From positions 1 to 30,924 of the forward strand of contig CAJTVH010000038.1 of assembly GCA_910579745.1 (NCBI GenBank): a DNA stretch of 30,924 bases, read 5' to 3'. Both the position numbers and the translations under genes were made by a program. The notes beneath the pieces were generated by a model, which saw nothing but the letters and a program-made list of their open reading frames with translations, did no database searches and had not been told where the DNA came from. The number at the start of each line of letters is the position of its first letter. Position 1 is the first letter of the stretch. This stretch comes from an uncultured Clostridia bacterium. GTDB taxonomy: Bacteria; Bacillota; Clostridia; Lachnospirales; CAG-274. Below, piece by piece: positions 16,502 through 25,778 of the stretch.

Positions 16502-17506
16502 ATGATTATGTACTTAAATCAAATTTTCGAGCTGTCTATGGTGTTGGACAAAGAAAAATTTCAAAAAGCTTTGACTACGGTATACGATAATTCAGAATAT
16601 TTAGAAAAAAATGGAGACGAATATATCGACACTTCCCTGTCTTCTAAAGGTGTAACTATCGTATACCGTAACAGTCAATACAAAAAGAAAATAAAGTTTA
16701 TCATCAATTCTGTTTTGCTTCTGAACTATGAAGAGATTAAACCTAAAAAAATAATTAAGAAACTGAATAAATATATCTCTGAATATTTTGATTCCACCTA
16801 TATATTAGACGACTTTAATTTAGTAAAGGTAACTTTCATAGCGGATATTAATATTGGTGACAATGAGAAAATATCCGCATATATAAAAGTTTTACAAAGA
16901 ATCGGTAAAGTTAAAGGTTTTTCTCCTTCAGATTATGAGTGCTTTGATAAAAACAGCAGTTTTTGCTTAGACGGAAACAGCAACGGAATTGAATTTCTTA
17001 TTTATGATTTAAAAGAAATGCTTATAAATCAGCTTAAAGAGCGTGAAATCAGTTACAAAAAACAAAAATCTGTAATAAAAAAATCTGATGGAGTTTTAAG
17101 AGCTGAGGTTAGATTAACAGAGCAGAAAGCAATTCGGTCTTATACAGATAATACAGACACTTCTAAACAGATTATGACTTCATCAGAAAAAAATTGGGAT
17201 ATATTTTTAAATATTTTTACACAGATAATCCCTTTTGGTGATTTCTATAAAAAGGATAAGGCTATAGAAATCATTCAAAAAGAAATAACAGATATAACTA
17301 TCAGACGACGAATGCTACGCTTAGTGACGCTGATACCTGAGAAAAAATCATTGCTGCTTGCACAAAAAGCATTAAATTACAGACGAATTGATGATGTTAT
17401 GGAAGCTTTTGCAAAGATAAATTTGTCGCCTGTTACCATAAGCAGACGATATGACGTAAAGCATTTAAAAAATATATATTCATATTTATTTGATGAAAAA
17501 TCATAA
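16502..17506 (+). CDS. Rep/relaxase-like protein (gene II/X or MobT-type), 334 aa
   Basis: ATG 16502 follows TTGGAGTG; an ATG two codons later (16508) is equally possible by spacing. The N-terminal 150 residues are a mixed alpha/beta region with DFNLVKVTFIADINIGD (104-120). This is followed by NGIEFLIYDLKEML (161-174) and LRAEVRLTEQKAI (199-211). The 'NGIEF-IYDK ... LR-EVRL' pattern is the one I associate with rolling-circle replication initiators of the phage gene II/X and Rep_trans/MobT groups. I do not see an obvious catalytic Tyr motif, so the assignment stays tentative. Position supports it: a 500-bp AT-rich dyad-bearing non-coding region and an FtsK-type translocase follow directly, the usual order of an initiator, origin and coupling protein. 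Confidence 0.5.
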   Translation: MIMYLNQIFELSMVLDKEKFQKALTTVYDNSEYLEKNGDEYIDTSLSSKGVTIVYRNSQYKKKIKFIINSVLLLNYEEIKPKKIIKKLNKYISEYFDSTYILDDFNLVKVTFIADINIGDNEKISAYIKVLQRIGKVKGFSPSDYECFDKNSSFCLDGNSNGIEFLIYDLKEMLINQLKEREISYKKQKSVIKKSDGVLRAEVRLTEQKAIRSYTDNTDTSKQIMTSSEKNWDIFLNIFTQIIPFGDFYKKDKAIEIIQKEITDITIRRRMLRLVTLIPEKKSLLLAQKALNYRRIDDVMEAFAKINLSPVTISRRYDVKHLKNIYSYLFDEKS

Positions 17507-18004
17507 AACTTTAGATACGCATTTTATACATATCTATTTGCTTATATAATCATTTATAAAAAATTCTTAATTTAATATTAACATGCTTTACACCACATTG
17601 TATTTGGTGTAAAGCACATATCTTCATTTATTTGATAAAAGATAGTTCTTCTGTTATTCTATTGATTAATATAATATATTTTATAAGTTTATTAGTGTAT
17701 TATATAATATTTATATAGTAAATATATAGTAGAATAACAGAAGAAGAACATAAAGTAATGTCTTGTTGGTCATCACAATAATTTGTGCTTCTTCCTATCT
17801 ATCAATTTTCTACTTTTACTTTGTGTTGTAGTTGGGATTACGTTTATATGAAACCATTGGGTCAGGTTTACTATATTCTTATTGAATTAAGATATTATAG
17901 AGTTTTGTCATTCTGTTCTGTTATATTTTTATATAAAAAGTATTGACTTTATTTGCTAATTCAATATATAATGAATATAAAATGATTAATATAATAACAG
18001 AAGG
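17507..18004. other. 500-bp AT-rich non-coding region with dyads, candidate oriT or replication origin
   Basis: Nothing coding is visible. Two structures stand out. CTTTACACCA and TTGGTGTAAAG (around 17588-17615) form a hairpin. TTCTTCTGTTATTCTA (about 17645-17660) is inverted against TAGAATAACAGAAGAA (about 17731-17746) across a very AT-rich 70-bp spacer. AACAGAAG also recurs right at the next gene's start (around 17996-18003). Location between a Rep/relaxase-like and an FtsK-like gene suggests an origin of transfer or replication. Confidence 0.45.
17943..17972 (+). promoter_or_regulatory. Sigma-A-type promoter for the FtsK-like gene
   Basis: TTGACT (17943-17948) and TATAAT (17967-17972) separated by 18 bp, about 30 bases before the start codon. 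A good match to the vegetative consensus in the right place. Confidence 0.6.
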
Positions 18005-20809
18005 ATGAAGATTGTCTTGAGTTCAAAAAATAATATTCCTTATAGAAGGGAACAACAAGAAATAGAAAATTTAAGGCAGGAGCTTTTAAAAATTATTGAT
18101 AATTTCGGCCGTCTTAATTTTAATGTAGTATCAGCTGCAGATGATGATGAAGTTCTTGATTTATATAATTTTATTACATCATTTAAAGGGTTTACGAAGA
18201 AAGAAAAGATTTCAGACATAGATAAGGTCAAAATCATGTTAGCTTTGCCTCATACTCCCAAAACAGAATCACGTAAAATTGCCTCTTACATAGAATCTAT
18301 AGTTTACGGTTGGCAAGATAATGAATATGTCTTTAGCAATAATTGCTTAAGAAACAATGCTGATCGTCACTGTAAAATAGTATCTCGTATTCAAGACGTA
18401 AAAAAAGCAAGAGAAACATTGAACGATTTAGCAAAGTTTTTTTTACATAAAGAGTATGGGGGTTTTACAACTACTATTTTCTGCTATTTCCTTTCTTCAC
18501 TTTTTGCATCAAAACTTAATAAAGATCAATATGTGCCGCCATATTATCTTCAATTGGCTTGTAATCGCAACAGTATGATATACCAGCTAATTGATGAACT
18601 TATAGAAATATGCGATGTCAATACCGGATTATTTGAATATTGTCGCCTTATAGATCTTAATTATAAAAGCTGTAATTTTACAGGTCATAAATATTATCCT
18701 ACCCAGTCAATAGATGAAGATCTCTCGGTAATACTTCGAGACAGCAGAGACGCCCCTATTATTATTTCTGGATTAGAAGATAAATCAAATTATAACAAAT
18801 TAATGAGGACATTTGTTAATATGGCAAATAGGCGCAGGATGTTGGACTTACGTGATAAATTTAATGTCATTCCTCTGTTCTTGTGCGATTCAATCAGTTC
18901 AGAATTTGACAATGTGTTAAGTATAGACTTAACAGGCTTTGATATAACCATTGATTATTTAAATATTGTAAGAAAATATAAGAACATTCTTGCCGCTTGG
19001 ATATTTAAGCTCATCAAAGATCCTTACAGATATTTATGCCCCGAAACAGATCATATTCTCAATGAATATAAAAGCCATCTTTTTTTCAAAATGATTGAAA
19101 GATACATAGGAAAAATAGAGGGTAATCATACTGAATTATCAATACGAGCTACGAGAAATGTTGGTTTTTTGAATTTCTTTTTTTGTGGATTTATAAGAGT
19201 ATATTCTTATTCAGAGTTTGCCTATTCAGATAAAAAATTTGTTGTATTTACTGATAATGAAGGAAAACATATTAATACAACAGCAGTTGAAAATACTGAT
19301 ATATTTTCATCTAAAACCGAGTATATTATATCTATATTACACCGGAATCAACTTCTTAGTCACGTTAATAATAATATTAAAGACAGAAATGCCATTTTGC
19401 TGGCAAAAAAGGTAGAAAAAATTTATAAAGAATTCAATGTTCATATTCAAATTGTTCCAGTAGATGTAAAATCAGATCAATACATCTTTGAAATTGAAAC
19501 ATTGCAAAATACCAAAGATGCAGATGTACGCAAATACGCAGAAACTGCTAAGAGACGTTTAAAAAAATATGAATGTTTTAAAGTTGATTTAAGTGACAGT
19601 CAAAAAATTAAGTTGGTAGTTGCAAAACATCAAAGCAAAGATAATAGTCTTATCAAATTTTTTACTCACCCGAACTTCACTGATCCAAAAAAGAAACTTC
19701 CTTATGCTATCGGAATTGACGAAGCCGGAGCACTTTACATTGAGGATATGGAACCATACCCCCATATGTTAATCGGAGGATCTTCCAATTCCGGAAAGTC
19801 TACTGCCATCGTAAGTTTACTGCTCTCCATTGCGTACAAACATAGAAATGGAAATGCTAAAATTGTGATTATGGACTTTTTAAGTGAAATAAAGTCAAAT
19901 TATGAAGTCTTTAATGACCAGCCAATTATGGCTTGTCCAGTGATTACCGACCCAATAAAAGGTGCAAATGCAATAATTGCCCTGTATGAAGAAATGAACC
20001 GTCGTCAGCCCGATCAAGCCGCTGAAAATGCACCATATATTATTTGCGCAATAGATGAATATCCAAAACTTTTTTCTTCTGTGTCAGGAAAAACACTTAA
20101 TGAACGTTTAAAAAATTCTATTAATGAATTAATGCGTAAAGGAAGACACGCAAATATCCATTTTGTCTTTGTAACACAAACATTAGCAAAAGATGATATT
20201 GATCTTTTATCAAATGCCAATACAAGAATAGCTTTTAGGTGTTCTCATTATAAATTCTCTATTAATATATATGGTCGTGGCGATGCTGCAAGATTACGTG
20301 GATTAGGTCAGATGATTTTAAATTCCAGCAATGTATATGATAAGCACTTACTTGGATCTTATATCTCAGAACCGGATATGAAAGAGCTTCTTACAGAGAT
20401 TAAGCAAACCTATAAACAAAAAAATAATAATCATTTTATTATCAACGAAAATACTACGAGTATTGACTTAGATATGGATACTTCTTCAGAACAGCCCAAT
20501 TATACTAAACGACATCTCAAAACAGTAGAAAATCTACTGCCAGGTGTTATTATATGGTCATTGAGTCAGGAGAAAATTGCAAACTCTAGAATACAAGCCG
20601 AATTCAGTATTGGAAATAATAAGGTAAATAAACTGCTTGCATATATGGAACAGTATTCTTTAATTCAACGAGCTAACGGAAATTTAGGATGGAGGGTTAT
20701 ACCAAAGCAATTTGAAGAAATTTCTCCTGATATAATTGAACTGTTGACAGCTCATGGGTATACTAAAGACCATATTATTAATGAATTAAACAAGCGACAG
20801 ATTCCATAA
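18005..20809 (+). CDS. Large FtsK/SpoIIIE-type DNA translocase, 934 aa
   Basis: ATG 18005 is preceded by CAGAAGG with almost no spacer; a TTG at 18017 in the same frame has better spacing, so the true start may be four codons later. Residues 1-560 have no recognised domain and no clear transmembrane helix, unlike chromosomal FtsK or the shorter conjugative TcpA-type proteins. The motor follows: Walker A GGSSNSGKST (591-600), Walker B IICAIDEYPKLF (679-690), RKGRHANIHFVFVTQ (711-725) and GRGDAARLRGLGQMI. Residues about 825-895 look like a winged-helix DNA-binding tail. FtsK-type motors on mobile elements pump DNA during transfer, or act as coupling proteins. Convergent with the tns operon, with a shared bidirectional terminator between them. 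Confidence 0.85.
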   Translation: MKIVLSSKNNIPYRREQQEIENLRQELLKIIDNFGRLNFNVVSAADDDEVLDLYNFITSFKGFTKKEKISDIDKVKIMLALPHTPKTESRKIASYIESIVYGWQDNEYVFSNNCLRNNADRHCKIVSRIQDVKKARETLNDLAKFFLHKEYGGFTTTIFCYFLSSLFASKLNKDQYVPPYYLQLACNRNSMIYQLIDELIEICDVNTGLFEYCRLIDLNYKSCNFTGHKYYPTQSIDEDLSVILRDSRDAPIIISGLEDKSNYNKLMRTFVNMANRRRMLDLRDKFNVIPLFLCDSISSEFDNVLSIDLTGFDITIDYLNIVRKYKNILAAWIFKLIKDPYRYLCPETDHILNEYKSHLFFKMIERYIGKIEGNHTELSIRATRNVGFLNFFFCGFIRVYSYSEFAYSDKKFVVFTDNEGKHINTTAVENTDIFSSKTEYIISILHRNQLLSHVNNNIKDRNAILLAKKVEKIYKEFNVHIQIVPVDVKSDQYIFEIETLQNTKDADVRKYAETAKRRLKKYECFKVDLSDSQKIKLVVAKHQSKDNSLIKFFTHPNFTDPKKKLPYAIGIDEAGALYIEDMEPYPHMLIGGSSNSGKSTAIVSLLLSIAYKHRNGNAKIVIMDFLSEIKSNYEVFNDQPIMACPVITDPIKGANAIIALYEEMNRRQPDQAAENAPYIICAIDEYPKLFSSVSGKTLNERLKNSINELMRKGRHANIHFVFVTQTLAKDDIDLLSNANTRIAFRCSHYKFSINIYGRGDAARLRGLGQMILNSSNVYDKHLLGSYISEPDMKELLTEIKQTYKQKNNNHFIINENTTSIDLDMDTSSEQPNYTKRHLKTVENLLPGVIIWSLSQEKIANSRIQAEFSIGNNKVNKLLAYMEQYSLIQRANGNLGWRVIPKQFEEISPDIIELLTAHGYTKDHIINELNKRQIP

Positions 20810-20837
20810 TATTTAATCTATGAACTAATAAAACCGA

Positions 20838-20866
20838 GGCTATCCATCAGGATAGCCCCATTTTTT
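20838..20866. terminator. Bidirectional terminator between FtsK-like gene and tniQ
   Basis: GGCTATCC-ATCA-GGATAGCC (20838-20857), a perfect 8-bp stem followed by CCATTTTTT on the plus strand; on the minus strand the stem is followed by a T-rich tract. It separates the converging translocase and tns operons. Confidence 0.8.
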
Positions 20867-20874
20867 ACATCATA

Positions 20875-22338
20875 TTACAGTAAATGAAACAGCAATTCAC
20901 CTAACTTAGTGTCAGCATAATCAGGTATATATGGTAAACAGGCTTCAAAATCAATATGGCGCATATTGGTTAAATCCCTCACTTTTCGCCATGTTAAACT
21001 ATCCTCACTATTTATAATTTGACGAGCAGCCCAAACAACTTCCCTAGCCCAATACTGCTCCTGTGATTCTTGATTTCTCTGTATTTCCACATAACATTTA
21101 GGCAAATGCAGAGAAATTTTCTTACTGGAAAGATTTAACATTTTTTCAACAGCAAAAACACTAACCTTTTTCGGTCTGATGTTTCCATCGCCCTGTAATT
21201 GTCGGATAGCCTCTTTTACAAGTGGTAAGGTTTCTTCATCAATCTGTTTCCAGTCTTTAGGCTTTGCACCGCTTTTAAGAGGTTCTTCAGGCAGTTTATG
21301 ATAAGTTCCGTATCTGCGTTCACCAATCGTCTTAACGGTTATGTACGAAGCATTAAGAATCTTTGCTATTTCAGGATATTTTAACCCCTGTTCATGAAGT
21401 CTGTAAATTTCTTCATCAAATAACTGTTGCTGTGATTTCTTCGGCAATTTCATGTGTACCAATTCATCAACAGAAATATTGAGAAACATAGCCATGAGAC
21501 AGATTTCATAAAAATTAATTCTATCATTCGTTAATACCTTTTGTATCTGCCATAACTCTGTAAACCAATTTTGAGATAAATTTTTATAAAATTCCGTAAA
21601 ATCTTTATGAAACAGAGTAATATTCCTCTGTTGCCCACGAACAGAGCGATATTTTGTATTAGCCATTTTAGAGTACAGAAACTCACCAGCCATAACACTT
21701 GATTCCATATCAATATCAGCTTGGAAGACTTCCATCATATACTTGACAACACGACACTCTATTTGGTTATCTGATAATATATGTTCTTCTGACTGCGGTA
21801 TTATTTCTTCCGCTGATTTCAAAGAAGGAGTAGCTTTACTGCTTATAATTACTTGGCTTTCCATCAAATAACACTTATGAATCGGACAAATATAAATCCC
21901 TATCATCTGATGTATTCTATGCCAGTATGTTTCTCCATACAACTCTCTATCATAATCAGAACATAAAGGACAGTACCTCAAACATCTTGTTTTATCACTC
22001 TTATTTTTGGGTATTGCCAAGAGATTACGATGGTTCCCTGTCATATCATTTAATGCCTCAAAGGCTTTATGTCTGCGTTCTTTTGGCAAAAAACGCCCAT
22101 AATAAGGAAACATAGTATGTTTTTCTACAATCTGATTCATTGACACATATCTTGTAATGGCTTCCATTGTATCAGGAGTATAAGTATTAACAAACTCTAT
22201 GTCAGGTCTGGCAGTCTTTGACATAAACAAATCCTCAGCGGCAAACGTATATGCCATATATCCCGAAGCTGTATAATATCGTGCCAATCGACTATAAAGA
22301 AGTTCATCAGGATAAACGTCAGGAAAGTACGCTATCAT
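20875..22338 (-). CDS. tniQ: TniQ/TnsD-family target-site selector, 487 aa
   Basis: Overlaps the tnsC stop by four bases (ATGA), the last gene of the tns operon. Starts MIAYFPDVYPDELLYSRLAR, the standard TniQ opening (x-P-x-x-D-E-x-L-x-S-x-x-x-R). The zinc-binding segment is visible as CLRYCPLC (119-126) with H143, then CPIHKC (151-156). A predicted helix-turn-helix lies around 315-335 (EQGLKYPEIAKILNASYITV). At 487 residues it is the size of Tn7 TnsD (508), not the short TniQ of CRISPR-associated transposons or Tn5053, which suggests a sequence-specific att-site binder. Given the position, its target is predicted to be the 3' end of guaA (inference). It should recruit TnsC to the site. Confidence 0.93.
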   Translation of the reverse strand: MIAYFPDVYPDELLYSRLARYYTASGYMAYTFAAEDLFMSKTARPDIEFVNTYTPDTMEAITRYVSMNQIVEKHTMFPYYGRFLPKERRHKAFEALNDMTGNHRNLLAIPKNKSDKTRCLRYCPLCSDYDRELYGETYWHRIHQMIGIYICPIHKCYLMESQVIISSKATPSLKSAEEIIPQSEEHILSDNQIECRVVKYMMEVFQADIDMESSVMAGEFLYSKMANTKYRSVRGQQRNITLFHKDFTEFYKNLSQNWFTELWQIQKVLTNDRINFYEICLMAMFLNISVDELVHMKLPKKSQQQLFDEEIYRLHEQGLKYPEIAKILNASYITVKTIGERRYGTYHKLPEEPLKSGAKPKDWKQIDEETLPLVKEAIRQLQGDGNIRPKKVSVFAVEKMLNLSSKKISLHLPKCYVEIQRNQESQEQYWAREVVWAARQIINSEDSLTWRKVRDLTNMRHIDFEACLPYIPDYADTKLGELLFHLL

Positions 22339-23579
22339 ACGCTTACCTCCTCAACAACCATATATTTCTTTAAAAGCTGTACACTATCTATACCCTCATT
22401 TTTAGCTTTTGAAACTAAATGAGCAATACTAATACTATTGTCAATAGGTTTACTTATATCTTCAGAAACAGAAACATTTGTTTTCTTTTTGGGTTTAGAA
22501 GTCTGCTTATTTTGTGAAATAGATGGCTGAATATAGCTGTGAAGTAGAGAAAGCCGTTGTTGATAAGCTTCGTTCAAAGATTCCAAATTTAAAATTTCCT
22601 TACCATTCAAAATAGAAATTTCCTGCGCATCGTGAATTAAAGCTATAACAACCGATGTAACTCCTGCGCTATGTTCATACAGCCATTCGATAATTCCATC
22701 TGTTATTTCGGTTCTTTGTTTTGTATACTGATATTGAAAAATTACCTTACAAAAATTTTGAAAATATACATCATAACTCATAGTAGTATATTGTAAACCA
22801 ACCGAACGTCTCGCAAGCTGCATAGCCGATTCAAAAAACACAGCGCTTTCGGGAGTGCCTACCATACATATACTAATGCCGCTGTTATTTATAAGCTGAG
22901 TTAATGCTCCAATCAAACTTTTTCCATTTTTACTGTTGGCTACATTCTGAATTTCATCAACAACCAGTATACCAATATGATTTAACGCAACCTGACTTAC
23001 AGAGCCTATAAGCATATCTGTTGTGGCTCTTGCCCTTAAAGCATTCTGATAATATTTTGTATCTAAAACCTCATCAACTTTACGCAGAACTTCCAACAGC
23101 AGTCCTTTTACAGAAGAATCAAAAGGACATTGAACTATTATACACGGTACAATATTTGTATAGGGATTTTCAGCTTCAATTATTCTGTTTTCCGTAATCA
23201 AAGTAATAGCTCTGCTGATAGCGGAACTCTTCCCTATTCCTGAAGTACCGATAATCGTAAAACTATCCGAACCTCCCATAATGCCGCTGTATTCCTGCTG
23301 TATAATAGCTTTGTAGTTTTGGTTTTTTTGTTGTACGGCTAACTTTGTTCCTTTTTTCTTCATAGAACGAAGCAGAGCCAGATACAGCTTACTATAAATT
23401 TCAAGTGACATTTGTGAGGGAATATAAATTCTGTACAAATCTGACAGCGCCATAAGCCTTATAGGAACATCAGCGGTACAAATTTCAAGACTATACTCCG
23501 GTAATACCTCTAATGCTTCTGTCAATTCATTTCCTGATTTCATACGAGGTAAAGAATTAATAATTTCTAAAAGATTCAT
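22335..23579 (-). CDS. tnsC: TnsC/TniB-type AAA+ regulator, 414 aa
   Basis: AAA+ ATPase with Walker A GTSGIGKSS (111-119), Walker B ILVVDEI (204-210; D208, E209) and a sensor segment ICMVGTPES, typical of TnsC/TniB proteins that bridge target DNA, the TniQ/TnsD protein and the transposase. Its first base overlaps the last base of the tnsB stop (TAATG), and its stop overlaps the tniQ start, so the whole operon is translationally coupled. The last 60 residues are lysine/serine rich, probably the surface that contacts the transposase or nuclease. Shorter than Tn7 TnsC (about 550 residues) and closer to TniB-like versions. Confidence 0.93.
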   Translation of the reverse strand: MNLLEIINSLPRMKSGNELTEALEVLPEYSLEICTADVPIRLMALSDLYRIYIPSQMSLEIYSKLYLALLRSMKKKGTKLAVQQKNQNYKAIIQQEYSGIMGGSDSFTIIGTSGIGKSSAISRAITLITENRIIEAENPYTNIVPCIIVQCPFDSSVKGLLLEVLRKVDEVLDTKYYQNALRARATTDMLIGSVSQVALNHIGILVVDEIQNVANSKNGKSLIGALTQLINNSGISICMVGTPESAVFFESAMQLARRSVGLQYTTMSYDVYFQNFCKVIFQYQYTKQRTEITDGIIEWLYEHSAGVTSVVIALIHDAQEISILNGKEILNLESLNEAYQQRLSLLHSYIQPSISQNKQTSKPKKKTNVSVSEDISKPIDNSISIAHLVSKAKNEGIDSVQLLKKYMVVEEVSV

Positions 23580-25402
23580 TATTCTTTCACCTCTTTCATA
23601 TAATCCTGATGACGTTTACCCTGCTCACGTTTACGAGCATTATTTATATTTTTAATATTTACATTAATACCACTATTTACATTACAAGCAATAGTCTCAA
23701 TATGTCTCGCAAGGTCAATCTGCGCCTGTATATTATCCTTTTCAGCTTCTTTTTCAATAACTTTTTGTGACGTTTGTAAACATTGTACAGAAGTCAAATC
23801 TTTATTTTTATATCTTGATTCAATAATTTTAAACTCCGTATATACTCCCTTTTCTAACAGCCATACAAAAGTTACATCTTCAGGATTATACGCAACTGTA
23901 ACTTCTCCGCCTTTTAAATACCGCTCTGTATATCCATCACAGTGATAACGCATTTTATTAACCTTTAAACCATATCTGCTGAATCTTCCAATAGTTCTTG
24001 GCAATAGCGTAAGTATAAGCTTTTTAGCACTCCCATCAATTAAATTTGCTCCTATTTGGGATTTTCCCCAATTCCATATACAGCTTGCATAAGGTTTTAC
24101 ATTATTCTGAATCATATCTTCACTGTAAGGAAAATTTACAACTGTCCTTTGAGAGTTATAATAAATAATACAATGAATAATAATCTTCTCAAAATCAGTC
24201 ATAGTTAAACAAGCGTCTTTTCTGTAGTCGTGCGCTACACGTTCCTGATAATCAGGTTCAATTACTCCCCTGCCCTTCAAATGTTTTTTGTATGTATTCT
24301 GTACTACATCAAAGAATTTCTCTACTAAGCCTTTTAACTCAGGTCTGTAAGAAGGGAGATTAATAACTTTAATTCCTAATTCTGTAATCTGTTCAAAATT
24401 CTCTGACTTATATTCTGAACCCATATCCGTAACCAGCACAGCAGGAAGCTTGTCACAGTCCCAATCATCAGGTCTTACAGATATACCAAACTGTTTACAC
24501 CAATTAACTTTATCAGCAATAATATTCAGCATAAGTCCTCTGAGGCTGTATACGCCGCCCTCCCAGGACAAATGATAACCACAGCATAAACCACTGTAAG
24601 CGTCAATACACGCTGTCAGAATAGGTCTTCCTACAAGATTACCCATATCATTAACAAGGTAAATATCACATATAGTAGCGTCAAGCATTCCAACACCAAC
24701 GGCAGAAGCAAACTCCTGTACTCCCTCGCCGATAAGAGGTCTGTTGTTTCTCTGATAATTCTTTAAACCATTTCTGGAAATATAAAAATTCTGCATTTTC
24801 TTTGTCTTACGATAAAAGTAACGAAACTGATAGAAAGATGGATATTCTCTCTCTAACTCTCCTGTGGCATTACAATACTTTTCTTTCAGCATCATAGTGT
24901 ATGCAGTAGTAAGAGATTGTTTTGCTGTGGTATAAAAAAACTTATTTAATGCCCAACGCATATTCTTTTCATCTTCTGTAAGTTCCACGTTATCATTCTG
25001 ATGTTTCTTTGGAGCAAGAGCCGCAATGTCCATATAGACCAGATACAAGCACAGATAGTTTCTAATAGTTTGCTTGGATATTTCGTGTTCTGTAGATATA
25101 GAGCGAATAATTTGAGAACGCTTTTTATCATCAGCTATAAAAGGAAGAATAGGAGCAATCAGAGTATAACGTTTATACATAACTTTCTTTTGGTCAGCAT
25201 CCAAAGTATTTACAGAATATAACTCAAAACCTGTAACTTGTATTAATTCTTCAACAGAACAACAAGAAAAAGAATCAACGTTAGAAGACTGCACCCATAC
25301 GGGCATAGTCTTCTTAATGCAGTCAATAATCAGTATTCTATCTTGTTGAATTTCTAAAACTCTGACAATATCTTTATCATTCTTTAGGAGGTCATACCTT
25401 TT
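23579..25402 (-). CDS. tnsB: TnsB-type DDE transposase, 607 aa
   Basis: I start at ATG 25402 (MKRYDLLKND), which overlaps the end of the tnsA-like gene; a longer frame from 25435 lies wholly inside that gene and has no better signal. The retroviral-integrase-like core shows D242 (GMLDATICDIYL), D327 (LVTDMGSEY) and E362 (ELKGLVEKFF), with the D-to-E spacing of 35 typical of the family. N-terminal DNA-binding helices precede it (SKQTIRNYLCLYLVYMDIA), and a Mu-type C-terminal domain follows (around 450-530). TnsB binds the transposon ends and makes the 3' cut and strand transfer. Length is a little under that of Tn7 TnsB (702). Catalytic triad intact, so potentially active. Confidence 0.94.
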   Translation of the reverse strand, partial: KRYDLLKNDKDIVRVLEIQQDRILIIDCIKKTMPVWVQSSNVDSFSCCSVEELIQVTGFELYSVNTLDADQKKVMYKRYTLIAPILPFIADDKKRSQIIRSISTEHEISKQTIRNYLCLYLVYMDIAALAPKKHQNDNVELTEDEKNMRWALNKFFYTTAKQSLTTAYTMMLKEKYCNATGELEREYPSFYQFRYFYRKTKKMQNFYISRNGLKNYQRNNRPLIGEGVQEFASAVGVGMLDATICDIYLVNDMGNLVGRPILTACIDAYSGLCCGYHLSWEGGVYSLRGLMLNIIADKVNWCKQFGISVRPDDWDCDKLPAVLVTDMGSEYKSENFEQITELGIKVINLPSYRPELKGLVEKFFDVVQNTYKKHLKGRGVIEPDYQERVAHDYRKDACLTMTDFEKIIIHCIIYYNSQRTVVNFPYSEDMIQNNVKPYASCIWNWGKSQIGANLIDGSAKKLILTLLPRTIGRFSRYGLKVNKMRYHCDGYTERYLKGGEVTVAYNPEDVTFVWLLEKGVYTEFKIIESRYKNKDLTSVQCLQTSQKVIEKEAEKDNIQAQIDLARHIETIACNVNSGINVNIKNINNARKREQGKRHQDYMKEVKE

Positions 25403-25730
25403 CATCAATAACCAACCCCCAATCCATAACACCATGTTTCAGCCAGTACTCCCTTGAAATATCCAACAATTTGACAGTAAGTGGTTTCATTAAAAGTTTA
25501 CGGTATACACATTCACGTACCATAAAATCTCCATCTGTTTTAGTACATACAAAATCAGATGTGTACTCTGACCCGTCCAATAAGACATTACACTTTATTT
25601 CCTTAATATCATCATTTTCTTGCAGAATATCAGCATACGCATATTGGAGTGGGTCATATGTCCTGCATACTTCGGAACATTTGGAAATAACTCGTTTTTC
25701 ACAACGACCTTTAAAGTTTTTCTTTCTCAT
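25392..25730 (-). CDS. tnsA: Short TnsA-like protein, 112 aa, canonical nuclease residues not evident
   Basis: ATG 25730 with GGAGG 11 bases upstream. Only 112 residues, versus 273 in Tn7 TnsA, and it covers just the nuclease-like region. The C-terminal pattern KLLDISREYWLKHGVMDWGL aligns with the 'KLEIERRYWEEKGI-DWYL' ending of the TnsA N-terminal domain, and position in the operon supports the assignment. However, in the active-site region the glutamate of the 'LEY' helix reads Q29 (DPLQYAYADIL), an Asp remains at 59 (YTSDF), and the expected V-x-K reads VRECVYR (71-77) without the lysine at the canonical place. I recall similar short 'RECVxRK' proteins in clostridial Tn7-like operons, so this is probably a conserved divergent form, not a recent mutation. 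Whether it cuts DNA is unclear. Confidence 0.75.
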   Translation of the reverse strand: MRKKNFKGRCEKRVISKCSEVCRTYDPLQYAYADILQENDDIKEIKCNVLLDGSEYTSDFVCTKTDGDFMVRECVYRKLLMKPLTVKLLDISREYWLKHGVMDWGLVIDEKV

Positions 25731-25778
25731 TCCTCAAAGCCTCCATATTACGGAACATTTCACCACTTTGATTTTATC

